Shown here one piece after another: positions 7,030 through 16,506 of a stretch of 21,407 nt of DNA. Source of the DNA: Pseudomonadota bacterium (GTDB lineage Bacteria; Pseudomonadota; Alphaproteobacteria; Rhizobiales; Xanthobacteraceae); assembly GCA_021823875.1 (NCBI GenBank), contig JAKAMD010000015.1, positions 1 through 21,407 of the forward strand. The letters run 5' to 3'. Position 1 is the stretch's first letter, and each line of letters begins with the position of its first letter. Under the pieces are notes generated by a model. The model was not told the origin of the DNA. It saw nothing but the letters and a program-made list of their open reading frames with translations, and did no database searches. The translations under genes and the position numbers were made by a program.

Positions 7030-7047
7030 TATAAAGATATCTTTATA
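7030..7047 (+). promoter_or_regulatory. 18-bp perfect palindrome, probable operator of the methionine operon
   Basis: TATAAAGATATCTTTATA is perfectly self-complementary over 18 bp and ends 18 nt before the ATG of the ArsR-type gene. Its left arm overlaps a possible -10 (TATAAA at 7030-7035) with TTGCGG at 7009-7014 as a poor -35. Its placement over the core promoter fits repression. ArsR-family SahR regulators of the SAM cycle are known to bind palindromes upstream of metF/metH/metE, and I recall a site of this kind in Alphaproteobacteria, but could not check it. It could also act on the divergent trmO. Confidence 0.75.
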
Positions 7048-7065
7048 TAGTGGGAGCTAGCCCAT

Positions 7066-8061
7066 ATGCCCGGCGATAGCCACCTCGGTTTCGAGGCCCT
7101 CAATACGGCGCTCAAAGCGGCCGGCGAGGAGACGCGCCTGCGCGTGCTGGCGCTGCTTGCCGAGGCCGAGCTGACAGTCTCCGACCTCACCGACATCCTG
7201 CGCCAGTCGCAGCCGCGCATTTCGCGCCATCTGCGGCTCCTGGCCGAGGCCGGGCTGGTCGAGCGCTTCCGCGAGGGCACCTGGGCCTTCTTCCGTCTGG
7301 CCGAGCATGGCGGCGGCGCCGCCGTGGCGCGTACGCTGTTGGAACGGCTCGATCCCGCCGATGCCACGGTGGCGCGCGACCGTGCCCGCCTCGCCTCGGT
7401 GCGCCAAGCCCGCGCCGCGGCGGCGCAGGTTTACTTCCGCGCCCACGCCGCCGAGTGGGACCGCATCCGCAAGCTGCACGTCCCCGACGAGGCGGTGGAG
7501 CAGGCGATCCGCGCGGCACTCGTCGACAAGCCGTTCCGCTCGCTTCTCGACCTCGGCACCGGCACCGGCCGCATGCTTGAACTGTTCGGCCCGGAGATCG
7601 AGCGCGGGCTCGGCATCGATCTCTCACTCGACATGCTGCAGGTCGCGCGCGACCGGCTGGAACGCGCCGGCCTGAAGCATTGCAGCGTGCGCCAGGGCGA
7701 CCTCTACGACCTGCCACTGGCCAACGACACTTTCGACGTCGTCATTCTCCACCAGGTGCTGCACTTCCTCGACGACGGCGCCCGCGCCATCCACGAGGCG
7801 GCGCGCGTGCTCAGGCCCGGCGGGCGGCTGCTGGTGGTCGACTTCGCACCCCATGAAGAGGAATTCTTGCGCGAACAATATGCCCATCGCCGTCTCGGCT
7901 TTGCGCCGGAGACGGTCACGCAATGGATGACAGCAAGCGGTCTCGAGCCGGTGTTGCATAAGTCGCTGGCGCCGGAGGCGGGCTCCGGCGTCAAGATCGC
8001 CGTCTCGCTCTGGCTTGCGCGCGACGCGCGCGCACTCATCGCTTCGCGTGAGGTGGCGTGA
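7066..8061 (+). CDS. ArsR-family regulator fused to a SAM-dependent methyltransferase domain (SahR-like)
   Basis: 331 residues; ATG 7066 has GGGAG nine bases upstream. Residues 1-95 are an ArsR winged helix: LRVLALLAEAELTVSDLTDI, recognition helix SQPRISRHLRLLAEAGLV, wing GTWAFFRLAE. Residues 130-331 form a class I methyltransferase: motif I LLDLGTGTGRMLELF, acidic GIDLSLDML, motif QGDLYDLPLANDTFDVVILH and AARVLRPGGRLLVVDF. This fusion heads metF-metH in many Rhizobiales. By analogy with SahR, which senses S-adenosylhomocysteine, the methyltransferase domain probably serves as the SAM/SAH sensor of a repressor, though enzymatic activity cannot be excluded. Its stop overlaps the metF start by one base (ATGA), so the genes are translationally coupled. 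Confidence 0.88.
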   Translation: MPGDSHLGFEALNTALKAAGEETRLRVLALLAEAELTVSDLTDILRQSQPRISRHLRLLAEAGLVERFREGTWAFFRLAEHGGGAAVARTLLERLDPADATVARDRARLASVRQARAAAAQVYFRAHAAEWDRIRKLHVPDEAVEQAIRAALVDKPFRSLLDLGTGTGRMLELFGPEIERGLGIDLSLDMLQVARDRLERAGLKHCSVRQGDLYDLPLANDTFDVVILHQVLHFLDDGARAIHEAARVLRPGGRLLVVDFAPHEEEFLREQYAHRRLGFAPETVTQWMTASGLEPVLHKSLAPEAGSGVKIAVSLWLARDARALIASREVA

Positions 8062-8966
8062 TGATCAATCCATTGCGTCCTAGCCGCTTCATCCGCAGCG
8101 ATCGCCTGTCGGTGTCGTTCGAGTTCTTTCCGCCCGCCACGGAGGAGATGGAGACCATCCTGTGGTCGTCGATTGAGCGGCTTGCGCCGCTTGCTCCGCA
8201 ATTCGTCTCGGTCACCTATGGCGCTGGCGGCAGTACGCGCGAGCGCACCCATGCCACCGTGCGGCGCATCCTGGCGGAAACGCCATTGACCCCGGCCGCA
8301 CATCTCACTTGCGTCGCCGCTACCCGCGACGAGGTCGATGCCATCGTGCGCGACTATCACGATGCCGGCGTGCGCCATGTCGTGGCGCTGCGCGGCGATC
8401 CGCCAGACGGCGCCGGCGCGCGCTACGCGCCCTATCCCGGCGGCTACATCAATGCCGCCGATCTGGTGGGTGGCATCAAGCGCGCCTATCCGGATTTCGA
8501 GATTTCGGTCTCGGCCTATCCGGAAAAGCACCCGGAAAGCGCCAATGTCGAGGCCGATATCGACATGCTGAAGGCCAAGGTCGATGCCGGGGCCTCGCGC
8601 GCCATGACCCAGTTCTTCTTCGAGAACGACCTGTACTTCCGTTATCTCGATCGCGTGCGCGCGCGCGGCATCGATATTCCGATCGTGCCGGGCATCCTGC
8701 CGGTGCAGAACTTCAAGGCGATGACCGGCTTTGCCAAGCGGTGCGGCGCCTCGGTGCCGGCCTGGCTCGCTGAACGCTTCGATGGCCTCGACCACGATCC
8801 TGCGACGCGCAAGCTGATCGCGGCGGCGGTTGCTGCCGAACAGGTGATCGATCTGCTCGACCGCGGCGTCACCACTTTCCACTTCTACACGATGAATCGC
8901 GCCGATCTGGTCTACGCGATCTGTCATCTGCTCGGCCTGCGGCCGACGGTGCAGCGCGCAGCATAA
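8061..8966 (+). CDS. metF: 5,10-methylenetetrahydrofolate reductase
   Basis: 301 residues. ATG 8061 overlaps the upstream stop (ATGA) and has GAGG at 8050-8053. The FAD-dependent TIM barrel makes 5-methyl-THF from methylene-THF for methionine synthesis. Visible family marks are SFEFFPP (E21, the counterpart of the catalytic Glu28 of E. coli), VSVTYGAGGSTRERTH, HLTCV, ALRGDPPDG (D113, which tunes flavin), SAYPEKHPES and MTQFFFEN. The C-terminal THFHFYTMN-type segment (TTFHFYTMNR) is typical. Length matches the bacterial family (about 290-310). metH follows after 15 bp, so the methyl donor and the acceptor enzyme are made together. Confidence 0.96.
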   Translation: MINPLRPSRFIRSDRLSVSFEFFPPATEEMETILWSSIERLAPLAPQFVSVTYGAGGSTRERTHATVRRILAETPLTPAAHLTCVAATRDEVDAIVRDYHDAGVRHVVALRGDPPDGAGARYAPYPGGYINAADLVGGIKRAYPDFEISVSAYPEKHPESANVEADIDMLKAKVDAGASRAMTQFFFENDLYFRYLDRVRARGIDIPIVPGILPVQNFKAMTGFAKRCGASVPAWLAERFDGLDHDPATRKLIAAAVAAEQVIDLLDRGVTTFHFYTMNRADLVYAICHLLGLRPTVQRAA

Positions 8967-8969
8967 TTT

Positions 8970-8973
8970 GGAG
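8970..8973 (+). promoter_or_regulatory. Ribosome binding site fixing a GTG start for metH
   Basis: GGAG at 8970-8973 lies 8 nt before GTG 8982. An in-frame GTG at 8973 would overlap this GGAG, so it cannot be the start. Confidence 0.65.
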
Positions 8974-8981
8974 TGCCATTT

Positions 8982-12701
<3,720 letters not shown>

Positions 12702-12706
12702 TGTCC

Positions 12707-12728
12707 GCGCGCCGCTTGCCCGGCGCGC
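12707..12728. terminator. GC stem-loop between convergent metH and KdsB-like genes
   Basis: GCGCGCCG (12707-12714) pairs perfectly with CGGCGCGC (12721-12728), loop of 6. It sits in the 31-bp gap between the two convergent stops and could stop transcription from both sides, but no U-run follows on either strand, so termination is only a possibility. Confidence 0.3.
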
Positions 12729-12732
12729 CGTA

Positions 12733-13518
12733 TCAATGACCCATGTCGAGCGTTTCGCCGCGCAGCTCGGCCGGCGTCATCAGCACCTTCATGTTCTCCG
12801 TCACCAGGGCGACATCGATCCGGATGCCGGCTTCCAGCGCGCGCACCAGATCGGTGCCCTCGACGAACTCGCGCTCCGTGGGCGGCGTCCGCACGACACG
12901 GTCGAGCGCGGCGCGCCGCCAAGCGTGGATCGGCACCAGCTTGTAGCAGTCCTTATTGCGCAGCAGCTTCGCATCGCGTCTGATGTCGAGCAGGGTGCCT
13001 ACCCGGCTACCTTCCAACGGATAGACGATGCGATCTGGATTCCAGGTCACCGCGGCCTTGGCCGTGTCCTTGTTCTCCACCTCGCCGTTTTCGAGCGGTG
13101 ATACCAGCGTGGCGATGCCGACTTCGGTGGTCGCCAGCGCATACATCAAAGCCTGTAGATAAAACGGCTTCAGTTCCGGCATGTCGTCGGGCACCGCAAT
13201 CACGACATCGTGCGAGTAAAAGCGGTCGAAGCGGTTGACCGTTGCGGCGATGCGTTCGGCGCCGGAGTCCGAACGATAATTGTGCCTTCGGTCGATCTCG
13301 CCGAGATCGGTGCGGACCGTGTAGGCGCCTTCGGCCGCCGCCATCTCGGCGTCCGCGTCGGCCACGCTGTCGACGATGACGCTCCCGAGTTCGGAGCTGC
13401 GCACGTGTCGATAGGCGCTGACCAGCGCGGATTGGCGTTCGGCACCGGATCGGGGTTTGTCCGTCGGCCTGCCGATGCCGAGCTCCGAAGCGACCACAAT
13501 CAGCGGATTGAAGATCAT
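12733..13518 (-). CDS. KdsB-like nucleotidyltransferase, divergent (CMP-Kdo synthetase superfamily)
   Basis: 261 residues from ATG 13518; ATG 13548 would add ten, and neither has a clear Shine-Dalgarno. The fold resembles CMP-Kdo synthetase: YRSDSGAERIAATV matches the HxSGTERIAE box, DVVIAVPDDMPELKP matches the VNVQGDEPxI strand, and VGIATLVSPLEN matches the next strand. But the nucleotide-binding start, normally ARxxSTRLPGKP, reads ASELGIGRPTDKP, and the late Asp that binds Mg in KdsB (DTPEDL) is M247-TPAEL. It may use another sugar acid or nucleotide, or be non-catalytic. It is convergent with metH and sits downstream of the M24 gene on the same strand, separated by a terminator-like hairpin. 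Confidence 0.65.
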   Translation of the reverse strand: MIFNPLIVVASELGIGRPTDKPRSGAERQSALVSAYRHVRSSELGSVIVDSVADADAEMAAAEGAYTVRTDLGEIDRRHNYRSDSGAERIAATVNRFDRFYSHDVVIAVPDDMPELKPFYLQALMYALATTEVGIATLVSPLENGEVENKDTAKAAVTWNPDRIVYPLEGSRVGTLLDIRRDAKLLRNKDCYKLVPIHAWRRAALDRVVRTPPTEREFVEGTDLVRALEAGIRIDVALVTENMKVLMTPAELRGETLDMGH

Positions 13519-13584
13519 GGAACGGTTTTTATCGAATCCTGGAAGCATGAACAGAGCATCCGCAATCGGCGTGTTCGGTCCGCG

Positions 13585-13610
13585 AAAGGGGCGGCGGCGC
13601 GCGCCGCCCC
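13585..13610 (-). terminator. Terminator-like hairpin after the M24 gene
   Basis: On the minus strand GGGGCGGCG (13610-13602) pairs perfectly with CGCCGCCCC (13596-13588), loop of 5, followed by TTTCGC. It begins 19 bp past the M24 stop. The stem is very stable but the U-run is short. Confidence 0.5.
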
Positions 13611-13629
13611 CTGTTGGCGCCGCATCAGG

Positions 13630-14973
13630 TCACTTCTGCGGGTAGCCGAAGATCTCGGCGTGGTGGAATTGACCGGGCCGGTAACCGGCGACGGCTTCCT
13701 CCATGTGCTCCATCTTGGTGAAGACCGAGGGGCCGTCCTTGGTCACCAGCACGTTCTCCTCGAGCCGGCAGGTCTGCCTGAGGCCGGGGTGGCCGGCGAA
13801 GGTCTCGATCGCGAAGTACATGTTCTCCTTGATCTCGGCCGGATACTTCATCGAATAGGCACGGCTCATCCACATGCCCTCATAAAGGGTCATGCCGATC
13901 GAGTGGGCGAACTGCTGCAGCGTCACCGTGCCGTATTTGTCGTCGTCATAGACCGGGAATTTAGCGACCACGTCGGCCGAGGTCTTGCCGGGTCGCAGGT
14001 TCTCCAGGCCCGCATACATCGAATCGTAGGTCTCGCGGTAGAGATCAATCTCCTGCCGGTTCATCTTGGCGCCGCACTTGAAGGTACGGACGAAATCGAT
14101 GAAGTAGCCGCCGGGGCCGACCGCGTTGATGTCGACGATCATCAGATCGCCCTGCTGCACCAGTTTGTCGGTGGCCCAACGGCGGTAGGGGCTGGTGTTG
14201 CCGCCCGAGGCGACGATGATGTCGTAGATGATCTCGCAGCCGCGCGAGAGCATGAATTCGTGCACCTTGGCTTCGATCTGCCGCTCGGTGATGCCGGGCT
14301 TCAGCCAATCGTATTTGATGTGCCACATGGCGGCGTCGCCGATCGAGGACGCCATTTTGAGCTGCTCGATCTCGTCGATGGTTTTCACCACGCGCGCGCG
14401 TGACATGGCCGGCCAGCCGCTGACGATCTTGAGCCCGGCCTTCTCCATGGCATGCAGCGACGGGATGTCGAGCGTGTCGACGCCGACCTTTTCCTTTTGC
14501 AGGCCGTGTTCCTTGAGCACATCGACCACGGAGGCGACCATCTTATCGGACATTTCGCCGATCGCACCTTCCGACCATTGCCAGGTCATGGCCGGCCGGA
14601 CGCGGTCCTTCATCCAGGGCAGGTCGAGCTTGGCGTTGACCATGTCGGAGCCGGCCGTTTCGAACAGCACGGGCTCGCCGCCGCGCGGCAGCACGGCGTA
14701 GCGGATATTGATGTTGTATTTCCAGTTACCCTGATACGAGCCGGTGATGTAGCGGATATTGGCGCCGGCAAAGAGCAGAAGTGCGCCGAGATCGTCGGCT
14801 TCCATTTCGGCACGGGCGCGCGCCAATCGTTGATTTCTCAGCCGCTCGTGATCGACGCGATATTGCCAGTCGGTGGCATTGACGCTGAACAGGCGGCGGG
14901 GATTGGTCTTGTGCTGCTCCTGGATGAAACTTTCGTCCAGTGGGTAGCCTTGCCACGGATCGGCCGGACTCAT
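13630..14973 (-). CDS. M24 (creatinase/aminopeptidase fold) metalloenzyme, DddP-like
   Basis: 447 residues; ATG 14973 is chosen because AAGGAG lies six bases upstream, whereas the ATG at 15057 lacks one. An N-terminal creatinase-type domain (about 1-195; ANIRYITGSYQGNWKYNINI) precedes the pita-bread domain. Metal ligands are D281 and D293 (VDINAVGPGGYFIDFVRTF), H357 (FAHSIGM), E390 (FAIETFAGHPG) and E405 (CRLEENVLV). The 12-residue D-to-D spacing and overall length match DddP, the M24-family DMSP lyase, better than ordinary prolidases. DddP's third Asp is N283 here, and the Asp recalled as its lyase base is L363, so DMSP cleavage is doubtful. It could be a hydrolase of an N-substituted amino acid. 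Isochorismatase-fold gene lies 260 bp upstream on the same strand. Confidence 0.85.
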   Translation of the reverse strand: MSPADPWQGYPLDESFIQEQHKTNPRRLFSVNATDWQYRVDHERLRNQRLARARAEMEADDLGALLLFAGANIRYITGSYQGNWKYNINIRYAVLPRGGEPVLFETAGSDMVNAKLDLPWMKDRVRPAMTWQWSEGAIGEMSDKMVASVVDVLKEHGLQKEKVGVDTLDIPSLHAMEKAGLKIVSGWPAMSRARVVKTIDEIEQLKMASSIGDAAMWHIKYDWLKPGITERQIEAKVHEFMLSRGCEIIYDIIVASGGNTSPYRRWATDKLVQQGDLMIVDINAVGPGGYFIDFVRTFKCGAKMNRQEIDLYRETYDSMYAGLENLRPGKTSADVVAKFPVYDDDKYGTVTLQQFAHSIGMTLYEGMWMSRAYSMKYPAEIKENMYFAIETFAGHPGLRQTCRLEENVLVTKDGPSVFTKMEHMEEAVAGYRPGQFHHAEIFGYPQK

Positions 14974-15050
14974 AGCGAGCTCCTTTTCGTTGAACCGGGG
15001 AAAGCAGTCCTGGGCCATGAACCGTGCTTTGGCGCGCTTGTCATTGATCG

Positions 15051-15076
15051 CCATCAACTTTCTTGAGGTTTGATGG
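15051..15076. promoter_or_regulatory. Dyad upstream of the M24 gene, possible operator
   Basis: CCATCAA (15051-15057) and TTGATGG (15070-15076) are exact inverted copies with a 12-nt spacer, 78 bp upstream of the M24 start. A TTGACG lies next to it on the minus strand (15085-15080), which could be a -35 element. An operator or a leader hairpin are both possible. The rest of the 260-bp gap (14974-15233) shows no gene. Confidence 0.3.
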
Positions 15077-15233
15077 GCGTCAATTGAATCGGTTAGCGCG
15101 TTCTCGCGTAAGCGGAAAAATTAACGCATGTCGTCCGGCGCGCTGCTCGAGCGAGCGGGCAAGCGGACGATAGTACTGTTCGATCTTGCGGAATCCGGCG
15201 CGCAGGTTAGGCGCAATAAATTTGGTGTTACCG

Positions 15234-15833
15234 CTAGTCGAGGATCGCGCCGGTATTTGGCACAATGGTGGCGAAGCGGTCGGCGAGCGCGGCGAGCGCG
15301 TTGCGCTGCACTTCAGCTGCCGGTACCGTCTCTTGTGTCAACGGATCGGGCAGATCGCGTGTCGCCGTCGCGGCGGCGACGATGGTGGTTCTGAATCCAT
15401 GGTCGATCGCTGCGCGTGCCGTCGCTTCGACGCACATATGTGTCATAAAGCCGGTGAGGATAAGCTGCTTGCGGCCAGTGTTGGCGAGCGCCGCGGCTAG
15501 CGTGGTGCCGGCGAATGAATTGGGCAGGCCCTTTTCAATGACGGCTTCCGTGCCGGCCGGCGTCGCGGCGTCCGCAATGGCGAACCCCGCCGTGTCGGGT
15601 CCGAACGCACCGCCGGGACGGCCGCGATGTTGGATGTGAATGATCGGCGCGCCGGCCTTGCGCGCGCGTGCCAGCAGGCGGCCGATCTCATCCAGCGCCG
15701 GTGTCACGCCGACCAGCGGCAGTTTGCCGTCGACATATTCGCGTTGCGCGTCGATGACGATCACGACGGTATCGCTGAGATGCGTGGGGCTGGCGGGCGC
15801 GCCGGCGAGTTCGAGCAAGGTCTTGGGCCGCAT
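15234..15833 (-). CDS. Isochorismatase-family cysteine hydrolase
   Basis: 199 residues from ATG 15833, with only a weak GAGAG upstream. The catalytic triad of the family is visible: D28 in VIVIDAQREY, K101 in EKGLPNSFAGT and C134 in GFMTHMCVEATAR, which also holds the cis-peptide. The ATRD and ETVPAAEVQRNALAALADRF segments are the usual C-terminal marks. The family includes nicotinamidases, N-carbamoylsarcosine amidases and ureidoacrylate hydrolases, which hydrolyse amides through a Cys acyl-enzyme in the cytoplasm; the exact substrate cannot be read. Lying upstream of the M24 (creatinase-fold) gene on the same strand suggests, as inference, a shared amide or ureide breakdown route, though the 260-bp gap means separate promoters are possible. 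Confidence 0.9.
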   Translation of the reverse strand: MRPKTLLELAGAPASPTHLSDTVVIVIDAQREYVDGKLPLVGVTPALDEIGRLLARARKAGAPIIHIQHRGRPGGAFGPDTAGFAIADAATPAGTEAVIEKGLPNSFAGTTLAAALANTGRKQLILTGFMTHMCVEATARAAIDHGFRTTIVAAATATRDLPDPLTQETVPAAEVQRNALAALADRFATIVPNTGAILD

Positions 15834-15875
15834 GGGTGACTCTCGTGATGCGCTTGCAGGTTCTTATCAATCGAA

Positions 15876-15902
15876 ACACCGGAGAGCATCGCTCTCCGGT
15901 GT
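15876..15902 (-). terminator. Perfect 11-bp hairpin, probable transcript end of the 27-residue gene
   Basis: ACACCGGAGAG (15876-15886) and CTCTCCGGTGT (15892-15902) are exact inverted copies with a 5-nt loop. On the minus strand the stem is followed by TTCGATTGATAAG, a weak U-run. It lies 70 bp past the stop of the 27-residue gene and 43 bp before the isochorismatase-fold start, so it could be a terminator of the former or a leader hairpin of the latter. Confidence 0.45.
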
Positions 15903-15971
15903 CTGTATCTCACGGCCAGTTTGGCAACCGGCGTTTTTATATTGGTTGGCTTGGTCGTCGGACTGCTGAAC

Positions 15972-16055
15972 TCAGAATGCCCCCAGCAAAACTGCGCCAA
16001 CGAAAACGAACACGGCGCACACTGCCAGCACTTCGAGCCTCAAGGTCAGGTCCAC
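15972..16055 (-). CDS. 27-residue membrane miniprotein (GTG start)
   Basis: GTG 16055 to TGA 15972 encodes 27 residues: a short charged start MDLTLRLEV followed by LAVCAVFVFVGAVLLGAF, a single hydrophobic span that runs to the stop. AAGGGAGG lies eight bases before the GTG, among the best Shine-Dalgarno matches here. An ATG nearer the AAGGGAGG (16061) is in another frame and hits a stop after three codons. I recall very similar tail-anchored miniproteins annotated as hypothetical in Bradyrhizobium-type genomes, but cannot verify that. The gene is followed by a perfect hairpin at 15876-15902. Role unknown; a one-helix partner of a membrane complex is a reasonable guess. Confidence 0.6.
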   Translation of the reverse strand: MDLTLRLEVLAVCAVFVFVGAVLLGAF

Positions 16056-16063
16056 GGCATGTG

Positions 16064-16071
16064 CCTCCCTT
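16064..16071 (-). promoter_or_regulatory. Strong ribosome binding site of the 27-residue gene
   Basis: AAGGGAGG on the minus strand, 8 nt before GTG 16055. It is the main support for translation of a gene this short. Confidence 0.6.
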
Positions 16072-16213
16072 GTTGACATGGGTCATTGCTAGCACAGAAC
16101 GCCGCACGCCCGAAACGCGTTGCACGATGCAGCGTGGAAAATCGTTCGTTCCGTCATGCAGAAGCGGAATGGCAAATGGCAATGGCTTGATCGCGCGTGC
16201 AAAAAAAATGTTC

Positions 16214-16350
16214 TGCAAATAAAAGCGGCAGTGAATTGCCGCCGACGCGCACGTAATTCATCGTTGATTTGATGGAAATCGAACCCAAACGGGCTTCCTT
16301 GCCGCTCTGCACAATGACCAGCGACGGCAATTTTGCATGTGTTCGATTTC
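16214..16350 (-). ncRNA. Candidate structured small RNA ending in its own terminator
   Basis: Read on the minus strand, GAAATCGAAC (16350-16341) pairs over 10 bp with GTTCGATTTC (16284-16275). Inside this closing stem, TTGCCG (16330-16325) pairs with CGGCAA (16304-16299), and CCC/GGG with a 4-nt loop (16293-16284) forms a small hairpin. About 30 nt later comes a terminator hairpin with a U-rich tail. No protein gene on this strand explains that terminator. The 5' end and promoter are not clear; a start further upstream is possible. It resembles no RNA family that I recognise. The stems could equally form in a leader transcribed towards the extensin-like gene, but the U-run fits only the minus strand. 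Confidence 0.38.
16217..16242 (-). terminator. Rho-independent terminator without an obvious protein gene
   Basis: On the minus strand GCGGCA (16242-16237) pairs with TGCCGC (16230-16225), 6-nt loop, followed by TTTTATTT (16224-16217) and, further on, an eight-T run. On the plus strand no T-run follows, so the direction is clear. Confidence 0.6.
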
Positions 16351-16442
16351 GGAATTGGTGGCGGTTCCCTGCGCGCGCCGGTTCCGATCGGCAGGGTGAT
16401 GATCGGCCAGGGGAGACCGGCGGCGTAAACGTTTCCTTATCC

Positions 16443-16481
16443 TTAACGAAGTTCCCCGCAGCATCATTGAAGCATCGTTAA
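16443..16481. promoter_or_regulatory. Dyad TTAACGA / TCGTTAA ahead of the extensin-like gene
   Basis: TTAACGA (16443-16449) and TCGTTAA (16475-16481) are exact inverted copies 25 nt apart, ending 25 nt before the extensin-like ATG. They could be two half-sites of a regulator or a hairpin in the leader. The spacing does not fit the CtrA motif TTAA-N7-TTAA. Confidence 0.3.
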
Positions 16482-16506
16482 AGAAACTGCTCGCATTTTC
16501 GCGGGC

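Larger units (their letters stand above)
16056..16506. other. 451-bp intergenic region without a protein gene
   Basis: This is the longest gap in the window and is poorer in GC than its surroundings. It lies between the start of the 27-residue gene (-) and the start of the extensin-like gene (+), so it should hold divergent promoters. Visible content: the ribosome binding site at 16064-16071, a TTGACA on the plus strand near 16074 with no gene to serve, poly-A 16200-16208, a terminator on the minus strand (16217-16242), nested inverted repeats (16275-16350), and a dyad close to the extensin-like gene (16443-16481). Open frames crossing it have no convincing start or protein-like composition. 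Confidence 0.7.

Noticed and set aside
13210..14403. Plus-strand frame of 397 codons
   Set aside because: Antisense to the KdsB-like and M24 genes; it shows no recognisable motif.
13630..14973. Calling the M24 protein a DMSP lyase
   Set aside because: Despite the DddP-like ligand spacing, the residue at the recalled catalytic Asp position is Leu and one metal Asp is Asn.
16074..16103. TTGACA on the plus strand as a promoter
   Set aside because: No acceptable -10 follows at 16-18 nt and the nearest plus-strand gene begins more than 400 bp away.
15836..16222. Plus-strand frame of 128 codons through the intergenic region
   Set aside because: No ribosome binding site, basic shadow-like composition, and it runs against the well-supported 27-residue gene and the minus-strand terminator.
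16443..16481. CtrA binding site (TTAA-N7-TTAA)
   Set aside because: The two TTAA-containing halves are inverted and 25 nt apart, which does not fit the CtrA motif.
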